Source: Druceiella hillmani (lineage: Eukaryota; Arthropoda; Insecta; Lepidoptera; Hepialidae). From it: a DNA stretch of 64,000 nt. The notes under the pieces are model-generated. The model saw only the letters and a list, made by a program, of their open reading frames with translations, made no database searches and had not been told where the DNA came from. The stretch lies in contig JAYKKI010000037.1 of assembly GCA_039881145.1 (NCBI GenBank), forward strand, positions 12,757,501 through 12,821,500. Reading direction: 5' to 3'. Made by a program: the position numbers and the translations under genes. Shown here piece by piece: positions 11,894-23,235 of the stretch (position 1 is its first letter; each line of letters opens with the position of its first letter).

Positions 11894-13687
11894 GTAAGTA
11901 TGGATATTTAGTACTGTTTGGTTTTTTGGTTCATATTTATGCAAATATTGTTTCGTTACCAGTTACAGAATTTTTGGCAAAACAAAATTAAATAACTGTA
12001 AAAAAATTAATATTCCCGTACTTCAAAAATCTTATTTTCGAAAGTCCTTCCCAAAAAGTCCTTAAAAAAATATAATAAAATTCAAATTTGCCTTGCTCAT
12101 GTGGCCTTGCTCATTTTCTTAAACTCGGATTTCTTTTTTGGAGAAAATATGAAAATGTTAAACCTAAATGCAGATAAATCTAGAATAACTGCAATACGGC
12201 TCATCAAACATTTTCAACCAAAATTATTATCAAAACTGAATCAAACTGAAATCATTTATGTATAATATATTACAATAGCAAATAAAAAAAAAAGTACATT
12301 CACTGTCTAGACGTTGTTAAAAATGTGAAACCTTGCTGAACTACCATTCTATAACTGTTTTATTTACTAATAATATTGAAGCCAATATAAAAAATAAACA
12401 AAACAGAAGCTATCAGTTTTAGTGTGATAATAAATAAATGAAGAAGTCAATAACTGTTGAACAACTCTCGATACATACATTATTTCCTACTGTCTCTGCA
12501 ATCAGTACGAAGTACTAAGGGTAAACAAAAAGTACCAAATCCAAGCTAGTTCTGCAAAATAAATCGATGTTTATGCTTAATTATTAACTTTAATCTACTT
12601 AGTGTTGTGAATGCCTAAGACAGAGCCGAAAACATATAGAGTTCCCACTGGCCTTGGACAGCGCGTGGCGACCTTGACACGACAGCACATCGTGCCGGCA
12701 AAATTCGTATCATGTTTCGCAGATACGACTATTGTCCAAATAAATTAAACATTACATTAAATATAACATGCGTCTTGTTCTTAAAATAAATTTGGATATT
12801 GGTTATATTCTTAAAGCTAAGTTATAAAATAAGTCTCATAAATCTCGTAAAAATTTCATAAAACTCTAAATAGCTCGACAAAATTCGATCCTTCAATTGT
12901 ATTAAAACTAAACGGCACTTTTCGTCCTAAATTATAAGAGAAATTAAAATAAGTTATTCTAAAACCGTTCGATCGTAATTGAATCGATCATATTACTACT
13001 TAATCACTTTATACCGATGTGTGAGTACAAGTGATATGTTGACAACATTACTCCATAGAGGAACTATATATAGCACATTGGTGTTTTTCTTATAATAATG
13101 TTAACATATCACACTAATCACATGTATACTTGAATATAATACTCTAATTAATGATGTAAACTCGGTTTAAACTTTACTACTGTTATAGTTACATTAAAAT
13201 AATGCATAAGGTTTTATTCACGTTGCCGAAGCTGACTAAGAGATAAATTTTATATTAAGAGTCGTTCGTTGCAATCCATTTCTTGTTGCAAAATCCAACC
13301 ACAGCAGAATAGTTTTGTTTTAAACAGACTAAACCGTAAAAGCTATATCAAAAGAATGCTGAAAAGAATAGTGGAAAACAATAAAATTTACAAAAAAGTT
13401 GTAGAACGTTTACAACTAATTATTTCAGATTGTGTGTTATAAGCAAGTTTACATTACAGCATTGGTCATAGAGTTATATACTCGACTAAAGCACAGAATT
13501 AATGACTAGTCCACTGAAAATAACGTTAAAAATTAATTATAAGCAGTTATTATATAAAAGAGGTATTACGACAAAATACTGTCACGATCCGTGTTTTAAA
13601 CGAACAAATCAATTATTAACAATGACGGAAATAAATATGGTAAAAACAATTTTCTGGTTTCAGATTATATAAGAGAATAGCTGAAAG

Positions 13688-16600
13688 ATGACTTTGGTAA
13701 CAGTAAAACAAGGCAAACTGCAAGGGGAGTTATCAACGCTTCCTGGAGGTAGAACTTACAGAAGTTTTAAAGGAATTCCATACGCTAAACCTCCACTAGG
13801 TAAACTTAGGTTCCGGGTGAGTAAATCAACACGTTCGTTAAAAATCGCTTAAAAAAATTCAAGATAGTGTTTCAATTATTAATTGTACCGAAATATTTAT
13901 TTATTATCAGAAAAATTTAATGGTTTCCGTAATTGTTAGGAACGTAGATTATTCAAATTAATAGCATTTCTAAAAGTGTAATTATTGTTTTTTGTCTCCT
14001 TTTAAAGGTTTATTAACAATTTTATTTTAATAACAGGTCAAAAGAATATTTAAAACAAAAACTGTTAATACCAAAACTAATTTTAATATTATTTCATCAC
14101 AACAGCCAAAATTATATTTTACAACACTTTCGAAAATAAAACAATAGATGAGACCAATTATTTACAAGTTAAATAATATTATTTACAATTTACAATATAT
14201 ATGGTCACTTTATTTACCACCAAATTATAATATACAATTTCATACAATTTTTGCAGGTTCCTGAACCAGTAGAATCATGGAGCGGTGTAAGAAATGCCAC
14301 AATCTATGGCGACAAAAATCCCCAAATTGATTTATTTGACAACAAAACCTACGAAGGGAGCGAAGATTGCCTGTACCTTAATGTGTTCACACCACATAAC
14401 AAAAGTCACGACAAGCATTTACCAGTCATGGTCTACATCCACGGCGGTGGATGGTACTGTGGATCTGGAGACGACTTATTCTTCGGTCCTGAACCTTTAA
14501 TGTTCGAAGACATCGTCCTGGTTACGATCAATTACAGACTAGGACCCTTTGGATTTTTATGCTTAGATATACGTGAAGTTCCGGGCAATATGGGAATGAA
14601 AGATCAAGTATTAGCTTTGCAGTGGGTACAAGAAAATATCATGAACTTTGGTGGAGATAAAAATAATGTGACTATATTCGGAGAAAGTGCTGGAGGAGCG
14701 TCGGTGACTTTCCACATGGTTTCGCCAATGTCCAGAGGATTATTTCATAGGGCTATACCACAGAGTGGTTCTTTTATGAATGAATGGGCTTATGAACCGA
14801 ATGGAAAAGATCGAGCATTCCAATTAGGCAGAGATTTAGGTTTCGATACTAAAGACCCATATAAACTTCTCGAATTTTTGGAAAATGTTCCAGCAGGCGA
14901 TTTAAAACATGTGCTTCCCACCATAGTTACAAGGGAGGAGTTCCATTTTGGAGTTTTTTGTCCTTTTATTCCCGTTGTTGAAAAAGTGAAAACTGAGAAC
15001 ACATTTTTAGGCGAATGTCCTATAAAACTGTTGCAAGAAGGTAACGTTGCTAAAGTCCCAGTTATGATTGGATACACCAATTCAGAAGGCCTTATCACAA
15101 TGAAAAACGTATCAGAAATCATAAAAAACCGATCTCACTTTCCAGAATCGATGGTACCTAGACCTATATTATGGAAGGTGCCTCTAATAAAGAGTGTGGA
15201 GCTGGGAAAGGAAATCTATAAATACTATTTTGGTAATAACACAATAACGTTAACAGATTCGTTTTTGAATTTTCAATCGGACATATATTTCACCTACGAT
15301 ATTAATAAGATTTCCAAAATTATGTCTAAACATATAAAGAACATTTTTTTTTACATATTCACCTGTGAGTCCGACCGAAACATCATTAAGAAAGTTACTG
15401 GAACACCAGATTTGCCCGGAGTTTGTCACGCCGACGAATTGAACTACTTATTCCAGTCACGTTACAATAAACCAGTGGACATAAATTCTGAAAGCTTCAA
15501 GTACATTCGTCAAGTAACCACTTTGTGGGCTAACTTTGCACGAACGGGGTGAGTCATTTTATTTTCGTATTTCACTTACATATGAACTCAGATTTTCCTT
15601 TGAAGTACTTTCTAATACTTCAAAATAAAATCTGAATTCCTTTAAAGAAGAATAAATAAAGATAAAATAGAAGAATAAATAGAAGAAGAAGAAGAAATGA
15701 TTTAAATTTTCCGAGATTATTCTCATTTTTCTCTGTTTAATTTCGTATTTTAAGAATTTTTGTAATTAATCTTAAATATAGTTATGGAAAATACATTTAA
15801 AAGTCATGTTATGAAATAACATGCATTTTTACAACGACCGTACCACAAACATAAGTCCACCAAGCCTACAAACACACATGTTCTTATCATTCTGGAAATT
15901 TACTCCATCTGGTATGTTTTATAACTCATCAGTTGATATTCATCAATTGCCATGGCCCTATATCTTGTATTTTCACTTTATATTTCTCCGAAGTGATTTG
16001 ACATTGGAAGTAAAGTTAACATTTTAAATATCTGCCTTCTTTCTGTTATATTATCATAATTGGAGAGTATTTTCGTTCTAATACACTAAAAATGATTCAT
16101 TTTTACAACTTTTTTGAATGAAAATCTAATGAGCGACTTTAAATATGTTCCAGTTAGTATTCTTAATTTTTTTCAATTACAAATTCTAGTTTGACAGATT
16201 GCTAAAATCAAGGCTTTCGTTGCAGAGATAACATGGCAACCATGACGAAACTACCAAATAAATTAATGTAAATATTTAATCAGCAATTCTTTTCAATAAA
16301 AGATGCATCGTGTTGCTTTGACTATTATTTCATTTTTATATATTTAATAAGTTTAGATTAAAATCCGTACCAAATTTGAGAATTTTATCGTTAAAATTTC
16401 CTTAAAAATAATCCATTTTTTAACGTTAACGAAGTACGAAGATACCTTCAAATTTTGATAATTCCCACATTTTCAAAATTTTTGAAAAAATCCTGCACGT
16501 GCCTAATTCTCGATAAATAATGTATAAAAAAACAAAAATGTATTTTCGGTTCTCTTCAATAGAATAGTCACGTTAACTCAAACAAATAAACATACGTAGG

Positions 16601-16832
16601 TTAAAAGATCACTTGATTATTTTGTTAATTGAGAGAATGATACAATGTCATCTTTATTCTTAGGAATCCAACCCCAGATGACAAATTGGGTGCCATTTGG
16701 AAAGAATTTACTGAGAAAGAACAGGACTACGTGATCATCGACAAACAATTGAAGGTGGATAAGAAACCAGCCCCTGAAATATTTGCGTTCTGGGATCAAA
16801 TTTATGCGCATGCTGATAAATGTATAACTTGA
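13688..16832 (+). CDS. Carboxylesterase, intracellular alpha-esterase type (three coding exons)
   Basis: Type-B carboxylesterase of the alpha/beta-hydrolase fold, hydrolysing ester bonds of xenobiotics, lipids or odorants. Coding exons are 13688-13816, 14257-15548 and 16664-16832. The introns (440 and 1115 bases) begin gtgagt and end tttttgcag/ttcttag, and the joined product is 529 aa. Visible motifs: PYAKPPLGKLRF (31-42), EDCLYLNV (79-86), oxyanion HGGGW (105-109), nucleophile elbow GESAGG with Ser187, acid in GYTNSEG (Glu320) and GVCHADEL with His434. The triad is complete. GESAG rather than GQSAG argues against a juvenile hormone esterase. There is no signal peptide (start MTLVTVKQGK) and no ER-retention tail, so a cytosolic enzyme is expected. 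The ATG is the first one after a strong acceptor, and an AATAAA follows the stop. The exact CXE class cannot be assigned from sequence alone; other esterase subclades are possible. Confidence 0.93.
13817..14256 (+). other. Esterase intron (phase 0)
   Basis: GT-AG intron between codons 43 and 44 (CGG|gtgagt ... tttttgcag|GTT). It restores the conserved reading LRFR-VPEPVESW. The content is AT-rich with no repeat. Confidence 0.9.
15549..16663 (+). other. Esterase intron (phase 2)
   Basis: GT-AG intron splitting a glycine codon (GG|G) in the conserved ANFARTG-NPTPDD stretch. The donor is gtgagt and the acceptor tctttattcttag. A short purine-rich (gaagaa)n tract lies near 15661-15700. There is no other feature. 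Confidence 0.9.
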
Positions 16833-16845
16833 ATATTTTTCCCTC

Positions 16846-16851
16846 AATAAA
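16846..16851 (+). terminator. Polyadenylation signal of the esterase gene
   Basis: AATAAA 14 bases after the TGA stop codon (16830-16832). It is the first canonical hexamer after the stop and gives a very short 3' UTR. Confidence 0.65.
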
Positions 16852-17015
16852 ATATGATAATAATAATGACACGGAAGGTATTTTACTTGGAATTTTTGAC
16901 AAGAGTTTTATTGAAAAAAAAATTTATATCGAAGAAAAAAATAAACAATTCAAAAAACTTTGATTAAATATCGTTGGATTTAATTCAATTTGCGAACTAA
17001 AGAACTTTATAACTA

Positions 17016-17182
17016 TTGAATATATTTGACGTTAATTTTGTAGAAATTGATTATTCACAATTAAATGAAACTACGTGATGTAGTATTATTTCTACTTTCT
17101 TTAATTTCTGTACCACGACCAAGTTTCGTTGAATACAACATGTTGTAATAACAACATCTTCAGGTGGGATATTAGCAAATAA
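17016..17182 (+). mobile_element. Hairpin MITE, half copy
   Basis: Starts with TTGAATATATTTGACGTTAA, followed by 'tttgtagaaatt' and 'aattaaatgaaactacgtga'. It matches the left half of the full copy at 32044-32329 and stops near the hairpin centre ('gatattagcaaa'). Confidence 0.75.
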
Positions 17183-17407
17183 ACTCTCATCCAATATTAT
17201 TTCGCAAAATAATTATAGTTTATTAATCATTGACAGTTATTGTGAATTTACCTCTCAAAATAAGCTATTAGTGAAATACAAAAATAATTTTCTATCTTTG
17301 TTCTCCGACATATGCCTTGGAATATAAATGCAATAGGGAATTGTAAATAGCCGTAAATTTTACAAATAACCAAAAGGGTATAATTTAAATTAGAACTTGA
17401 CCTGGTT

Positions 17408-17838
17408 AACAAAATAGATGACGAAGAGAACAAGAAGGACGAAAGCGCCACAAAACAATCGTTTAACGTAAGTTTCCAAGTTGTTTCGCTCTAAAGCACC
17501 ACAAAACAATCGTTTAACGTAAGTTTCCTAGTTTTTTTAACAATAGAAAGCACCACCAAACAATCGTTTAACGTAAGTTTCCATGTTTTTTAACAATAGA
17601 AAGCACCACAAAACAATCGTTTAACGTAAGTTTCCAAGTTTTTTAACAACAGAAAGTACCACAAAACAATCGTTTAACGTAAGTTTCCAAGTTTTTTAAC
17701 AATAGAAAGCACCACAGAACAATAATTTAACGTAAGTTTCCAAGTATTTAACAAATAGATGACGAAGAGAACAAGAAGGACGAAAGCTCCATAAAACAAT
17801 CGTTTAACGTAAGTTTCTGAGTTTTTTCGCTTTCAGAA
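17408..17838 (+). repeat. Minisatellite, 53-bp unit, about 7 copies
   Basis: Seven units of 'aaagcaccacaaaacaatcg' + 'tttaacgtaagtttcc' + a variable 'aagttttttaacaatag' tail. The first and last units are each preceded by the same block 'gatgacgaagagaacaagaa', and both end in a 'gtttcgctc/ttttcgctt' tail unlike the inner units. This suggests a higher-order structure formed by unequal exchange. Confidence 0.85.
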
Positions 17839-17900
17839 TCACTCTAAAAATTATGTAAAACGTATTTAGTTAAACTATTTTACTAGTTACTATGCACCCA

Positions 17901-18029
17901 AAAATTAAGAAAAATAAACCCAACTTCGAAAATAAGGCACTTGATATCAATGAGGCCTACCTAATTTAAGAAGGCCTTATTTGTATCGAGTAACTTATTT
18001 CCGAAGTTGGGTTTGTTTTTCTTAATTTT
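17901..18029. repeat. Palindromic MITE-like element (hairpin, arms about 29 bp)
   Basis: The left arm (aaaattaagaaaaataaacc + caacttcgaa) is the reverse complement of the right arm (ttccgaagttgggtttgttt + ttcttaatttt) with one or two mismatches. The centre contains a second small symmetry around 'aaggccttatt'. Confidence 0.75.
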
Positions 18030-18319
18030 CTAACGTATGAGCCTTATTAGAACATAGGCCTTATTTGTATAAAGTACCTTAAATATTAGAAAGAGACAGT
18101 TATTGTTTACTTAGAAGTTCCACATAAGATCGTGCCGCTTGATCGGTGCGACAAAACTATAGCATTATTGTACGACTGAAAGCGTAATTTTTCTGAAGCG
18201 TAACTTTTCTTTATTTATTATACCTTGAAAAGGTATAATAAAAATAGACTGTAAGTAATGTAATAAATTTTAATTAAAGACTCAATAGGAACTCACATAA
18301 AAATAAACAATTTAAAATC

Positions 18320-18392
18320 ATTCGCGGACCATATTTTGACTTCTGCGGACCACTGGTGGTCCACGGACCACTGGTTTGGAACCATTGCTATA
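18320..18392. mobile_element. hAT-type transposon end, fragment
   Basis: Contains 'gcggaccactggtggtccac' followed by 'ggaccactggtttggaacca'. This is the reverse complement of the familiar hAT MITE end 'tggttccaaaccagtggtcc'. I could not locate a matching opposite end or target duplication, so the fragment is partial. Confidence 0.5.
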
Positions 18393-19306
18393 GTAGATCA
18401 CAAATACTTCAATGAATGCGATATCATTTTCATCCAAAAGAAATTTTGTTTGTAAATAGGTAGTACAGTAAACAATACAATTACGCCAGACGAAATGACG
18501 TGATCACCCTTTTAGCTAAATATATCATTCTAATAAAAGTCCCTAGCCTTCATTCAAAGCTTTATCACTTAACAAGACTCAACAATAGGCTAATTGACAG
18601 TCTCTTTTTTTCTGACCTTGTATCATCGTACGAGTATATCATCAATTCAGTGTTTGAGTGAGCGAGTATTCCAACGACTATTTACTTCAATTCATTGCCA
18701 AGGTCAATACTTATAGCCACTATTAACCAGTTAATACACTACCAATTCCAATACATTATGTGTTTAACTTCTTTAATTTTAATATTATTACTTTAATCAC
18801 ATTTGAACCTGATATCGTAAAATGACCTCGTGAAAATCTATCGATAAAATTGAATGCCATTATTATTTGGCTAGAAACAAACCGAGATAAGTAATTTACA
18901 ATTCCTCTTATTTTTAAAATAATTTGTACTTAATAGTTTGTATAAAATATTTTGTCACATTTGATTTATAACCAAGAGAATAAATATAAAAATAACAAAA
19001 CGATATCATAGCACAAATTCACTCAAATATATGCGTACCAAGAATTTGTTTACAATTAATAAAAGTACAAGTGGAGGGTTGGAAATTTTGTTTACAACTT
19101 TTTTAAAAGTTTAAGTGTTTAGTTTTTCCAGTTAAATAGTTTATAAAGAAGAAAACCCTATAGGAAAAATCATTATGTTAGAGTTCAGAATAATTATACA
19201 GAGTGTAAATAAAAACTGTATCACAGTGCACATCGTTACTATATCGGAAAGTTACAGTCAAAAAACGCTCATCCAGCAAAACGGTAGATTAACTAATGAA
19301 ATATGA
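18393..19306. other. AT-rich intergenic DNA
   Basis: Nothing supportable: no coding frame longer than about 60 codons and no repeat symmetry. Confidence 0.5.
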
Positions 19307-19527
19307 CACAATTAAATGAAACTACGTGATGTAGTATTATTTCTACTTTCTTTAAACTCTTTACCACGACCTAGGTTTCGTTGTATTACTTCTTCATATT
19401 AGCAAAGATTATGAATCTTTGCTAATAACCCACCTGAATATGTTGTAATACAGCGAAACCTAGGTCGTGGTAAAGAACTTAAAGAAAGTAGAAATAATAC
19501 TACATCACGTAGTTTCATTTAATTGTG
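19307..19527. mobile_element. Hairpin MITE, near-perfect palindrome core
   Basis: Begins 'cacaattaaatgaaactacg' and ends with the reverse complement 'cgtagtttcatttaattgtg'. The two halves pair almost perfectly around 'aatctttgctaat'. It lacks the outer 40-50 bases (TTGAATATAT...) seen in the full copy at 32044-32329, so it is either end-trimmed or a shorter subtype. It abuts the satellite monomer at 19541. Confidence 0.85.
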
Positions 19528-19540
19528 GCTATTCTTTACT

Positions 19541-19722
19541 TTAAAAGGTATTTGAAACAATTATATTTTATTAAAATCCCATTAAAATTGACTCAGCAAG
19601 TCTTGAAATATGAGCAAACTTGTCTGAAGAAGTTTTTTTTTACATTACTCAACTACTTACTATCACAGAATGATCTTATGTATATTATACATAAATACAT
19701 AATGCTAGTATTTACTTTAAAT
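19541..19722 (+). repeat. 176-bp satellite monomer, isolated copy
   Basis: Starts 'ttaaaaggtatttgaaacaa' like the array units at 20931-22300, lies outside the left arm, and directly follows the hairpin MITE at 19307-19527. Confidence 0.85.
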
Positions 19723-19729
19723 TTTCTTA

Positions 19730-20700
19730 ATGCATAGTCATAAAGTTATACACATGTTGTTCAATTGGTATAGTAATTTTTTTTCGCATTTTTCTCAAAA
19801 ATAGAAAATGAAAATAATTTATCACATTTTTCAGTTAAGTAATTTTTCTGTTTCAAAATATATTTTATTTTCAATATTTTCTCAATTATTATTACAATTA
19901 AAACTTTCACTATCAAGAAAAAGACTTCCGTGTAAAAATAAACTGAAAGAATAACACCGAATTACCAATATAATACATTTTTATCTGCGCGCATATACAT
20001 TTTGTCTGTGTGCATAAATTTTTTGTCTCTTTGCGATTTTTCTCTGTGTGTATATAAGATTCTTGTCTGCGTGCATATATTGCAAGATCATTGACCCTTG
20101 CGGTAATGTTGAAACAGTATATCTCGACAACAGGATAAGATACGGAAAAAAATATCGAGTTTAATCATCTTATTTTGCACTCAGGAATCCATAGAAACCG
20201 ATTTGCTATACTAACTTAACGAAATCAGTAATCTTCTTACTTTGTGTCTTTTTATTTGGTTGATATAGTTATATTGAATTGAACAGATAATACAATAAAT
20301 AATTTGGAAGACTTGTTTATTAATCATTTATGCTATTTAAATGAATGTATTTAATGTTACATTTTTATTAATATGTCAACATATAAGTAATCTGTATTTG
20401 TTTCTAATTTTTATTAAATTTTAGTACTTATAAATTTAAAAAATTGTCTTTCCATTTATAAGCTTACTACTAAGCTACAATTAAAAAATGCAGACTCCTT
20501 ATTAATGTATAATATACATAAGATCCCTCTGTGATGGTAAGTAGTAGAGTAATATAAAAAAAACTTCTTCAGGCAAGTTGGCTCATATTTCAAGATTTGC
20601 TGAGTCAATTTTAATGGGATTTTAATAAAATATAATTGTTTCAAATACCTTTTAAAGTAAATAAGAGCATTATGTGTTAATGTATAATATACACAAGATC
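19730..20700 (+). repeat. Left arm of a ~1-kb inverted repeat (first inverted structure)
   Basis: The reverse complement of 22097-23095. Matching landmarks are 'gcatagtcataaagttatac' against 'gtataactttatgactatgc', 'gttcaattggtatag' against 'ctataccaattgaac', and 'tttgtctgtgtgcataaatt' against 'aatttatgcacacagacaaa'. Differences are few. The arm contains one satellite monomer in reverse orientation (about 20500-20700). Confidence 0.9.
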
Positions 20701-20756
20701 ACAATTATATTTTATATCGCACATCATCACACACACATCATCACACATATACACAA

Positions 20757-22300
20757 GATTACAATTATATTTTATTAAAATCCCGTTAAAATTGACTCAG
20801 CAAATCTTGAAATATGAGCAAACTTGCCTGAAGAAGTTTTTTTTTACATTACTCAACTACTTACTATCACAGAGTGATCTTATGTATATTATACATTAAT
20901 ACATAACGCTATTATTTACTTTAAAAGGTATTTGAAACAATTATAATTATTAAAATCCCATTAAAAATGACTCAGCAAATCTTGAAATATGAGCAAACTT
21001 GCCTGAAGAAGTTTTTTTTACATTACTCAACTACTTACTATCACAGAATGATCTTATGTATATTATACATTAATGCATAATGCTATTATCTATTTTAAAA
21101 GGTATTTGAAACAATTATATTTTATTAAAATCCCATTAAAAATGACTCAGCAAATCTTGAAATATGAGCAAACTTGCCTGAAGAAGTTTTGTTTACATTA
21201 CTTACTATCACAGAATTATCTTATGTATATTATACATTAATGCATAATGCTATTATTTACTTTAAAAGGTATTTGAAACAGTTATATTTTATTAAAATTC
21301 CATTAAAATTGACTCATCAAATCTTGAAATATGAGCAAACTTGCCTGAAGAAGTTTTTTTTTACATTATTCAACTACTTACTATCAAAGAGTGATCTTAT
21401 GTATATTATACATTAATACATAATGCTATTATTTACTTTAAAAGGTATTTGAAACAATTACATTTTATTAAAATCCCATTAAAAATGACTCAGCAAATCT
21501 TGAAATATGAGCAAACTTGCCTGAAGAAGGTTTTTTTACATTACTCAACTACTTACTATCACAGAATGATCTTATGTATATTATACATTAATGCATAATG
21601 CTATTATTTACTTTAAAAGGTATTTGAAACAATTATATTTTATTAAAATCCCATTAAAAATGACTCAGCAAATCTTGAAATATGAGCGAACTTGCCTGAA
21701 GAAGTTTTTTTTTACATTACTCAACTACTTACTATCACAGAATTATGTTATGTATATTATACATTAACGCATAATGCTATTATATACTTTAAAAGGTATT
21801 TGAAACAATTATATTTTACTAAAATCCCATTAAAAGTCACTCAGCAAATCTTGAAATATGAGCCAACTTGCCTGAAGATGTTTTTTTTTTACATTACTCA
21901 ACTACTTACTATCACAGAATTATGTTATGTATATTATACATTAATGCATAATGCTATTATATACTTTAAAAGGTATTTGAAACAATTATATTTTATTAAA
22001 ATTCCATTAAAATTGACTCAGCAAATCTTGAAATATGAGCAAACTTGCCTGAAGAAGTTTTTTTTTACATTATTCAACTACTTACTATCACAGAGTGATC
22101 TTATGTATATTATACATTAATACATAATGCTATTATTTACTTTAAAAGGTATTTGAAACAATTATATTTTATTAAAATCCCATTAAAATTGACTCAGCAA
22201 ATCTTGAAATATGAGCCAACTTGCCTGAAGAAGTTTTTTTTATATTACTCTACTACTTACCATCACAGAGGGATCTTATGTATATTATACATTAATAAGG
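20757..22300 (+). repeat. Satellite-like tandem array, about 176-bp unit, 8-9 copies
   Basis: Units beginning 'ttaaaaggtatttgaaacaa' start at 20931, 21095, 21262, 21438, 21613, 21789, 21966 and 22142 (spacings 164-177), preceded by a partial unit from about 20757. All share 'atcttgaaatatgagc-aact', 'cttactatcacaga' and 'cttatgtatattatacatta'. Open frames through the array (up to 142 codons) are repeats of the same chance frame and should not be annotated as protein. The array fills the centre of the inverted repeat. Confidence 0.92.
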
Positions 22301-23095
22301 AGTCTGCATTTTTTAATTGTAGCTTAGTAGTAAGCTTATAAATGGAAAGACAATTTTTTAAATTTATAAGCACTAAAATTTAATAAAAATTAGAAACAAA
22401 TACAGATTACTTATATGTTGACATATTAATAAAAATGTAACATTAAATACATTCATTTAAATAGCATAAATGATTAATAAACAAGTCTTCCAAATTATTT
22501 ATTGTATTATCTGTTCAATTCAATATAACTATATCAACCAAATAAAAAGACATAAAGTAAGAAGATTACTGATTTCGTTAAGTTAGTATAGCAAAACGGT
22601 TTCTATGGATTCCTGAGTGCAAAATAAGATAATTAAACTCGATATTTTTCTCGTATCTTATCCGGTTGTCGAGATATACTGTTTCAAAATTACCGCAAGG
22701 GTCAATGATCTTACAATATATGCACACAGACAAAAATCGTATATGCACGCAGACAAGAATCTTATATACACACAGAGAAAAATCGCATAGGCAAAGAGAC
22801 AAAAAATTTATGCACACAGACAAAATGTATATGCGCGCAGATAAAAATCTATTATATTGGTAATTCGGTGTTATTCTTTCAGTTTATTTTTACACGGAAG
22901 TCTTTTTCTTGATAGTGAAAGTTTTAATTGTAATAATAATTGAGAAAATATTGAAAATAAAATATATTTTGAAACAGAAAAATTACTTAACTGAAAAATG
23001 TGATAAATTATTTTCATTTTCTATTTTTGAGAAAAATGCGAAAAAAAATAACTATACCAATTGAACAACATGTGTATAACTTTATGACTATGCGT
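22097..23095 (-). repeat. Right arm of the ~1-kb inverted repeat (first inverted structure)
   Basis: Reverse complement of 19730-20700. The inner end overlaps the last satellite unit. The arm includes an irregular series of 'tgcacacagacaaaa' words at 22720-22850, mirrored at 19990-20080 in the other arm. Confidence 0.9.
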
Positions 23096-23235
23096 TTAGA
23101 AAATGTTGAAAATTAAAAAAAAATATTTTGTTTTTGCAAAATTAATTAATTGAAAAATGTAATAGGTTATTTCCATCTTATATTTTTGGGGGAATCCGAA
23201 AAAAATTCTTGCTATACCAATTAAACGTATAACCT
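23096..23235 (-). repeat. Degenerate second copy of the inverted-structure end
   Basis: 'caaaattaattaattgaaaa', 'ctataccaattaaac', 'gtataacc' and 'gatgc' follow in the same order as the end of the preceding arm (22978-23095), with many substitutions. It forms the junction between the two large inverted structures. Confidence 0.6.

Noticed and set aside
14790..15122. 110-codon antisense frame
   Set aside because: Shadow of the esterase coding exon. 14294-14500 and 38054-38389 were rejected as shadows of the esterase and S28 genes in the same way.
16617..16847. 76-codon minus-strand frame
   Set aside because: Antisense to the last esterase exon, whose splice acceptor, conserved residues and stop are clear.
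21692..22120. 142-codon frame
   Set aside because: It runs through two satellite units of ~176 bp and repeats the same peptide. No domain and no gene context.
20757..22300. CRISPR-like array (regular repeats)
   Set aside because: Units are head-to-tail without spacers and the genome is eukaryotic, so this is satellite DNA. The 53-bp minisatellite at 17408-17838 was rejected for the same reason.
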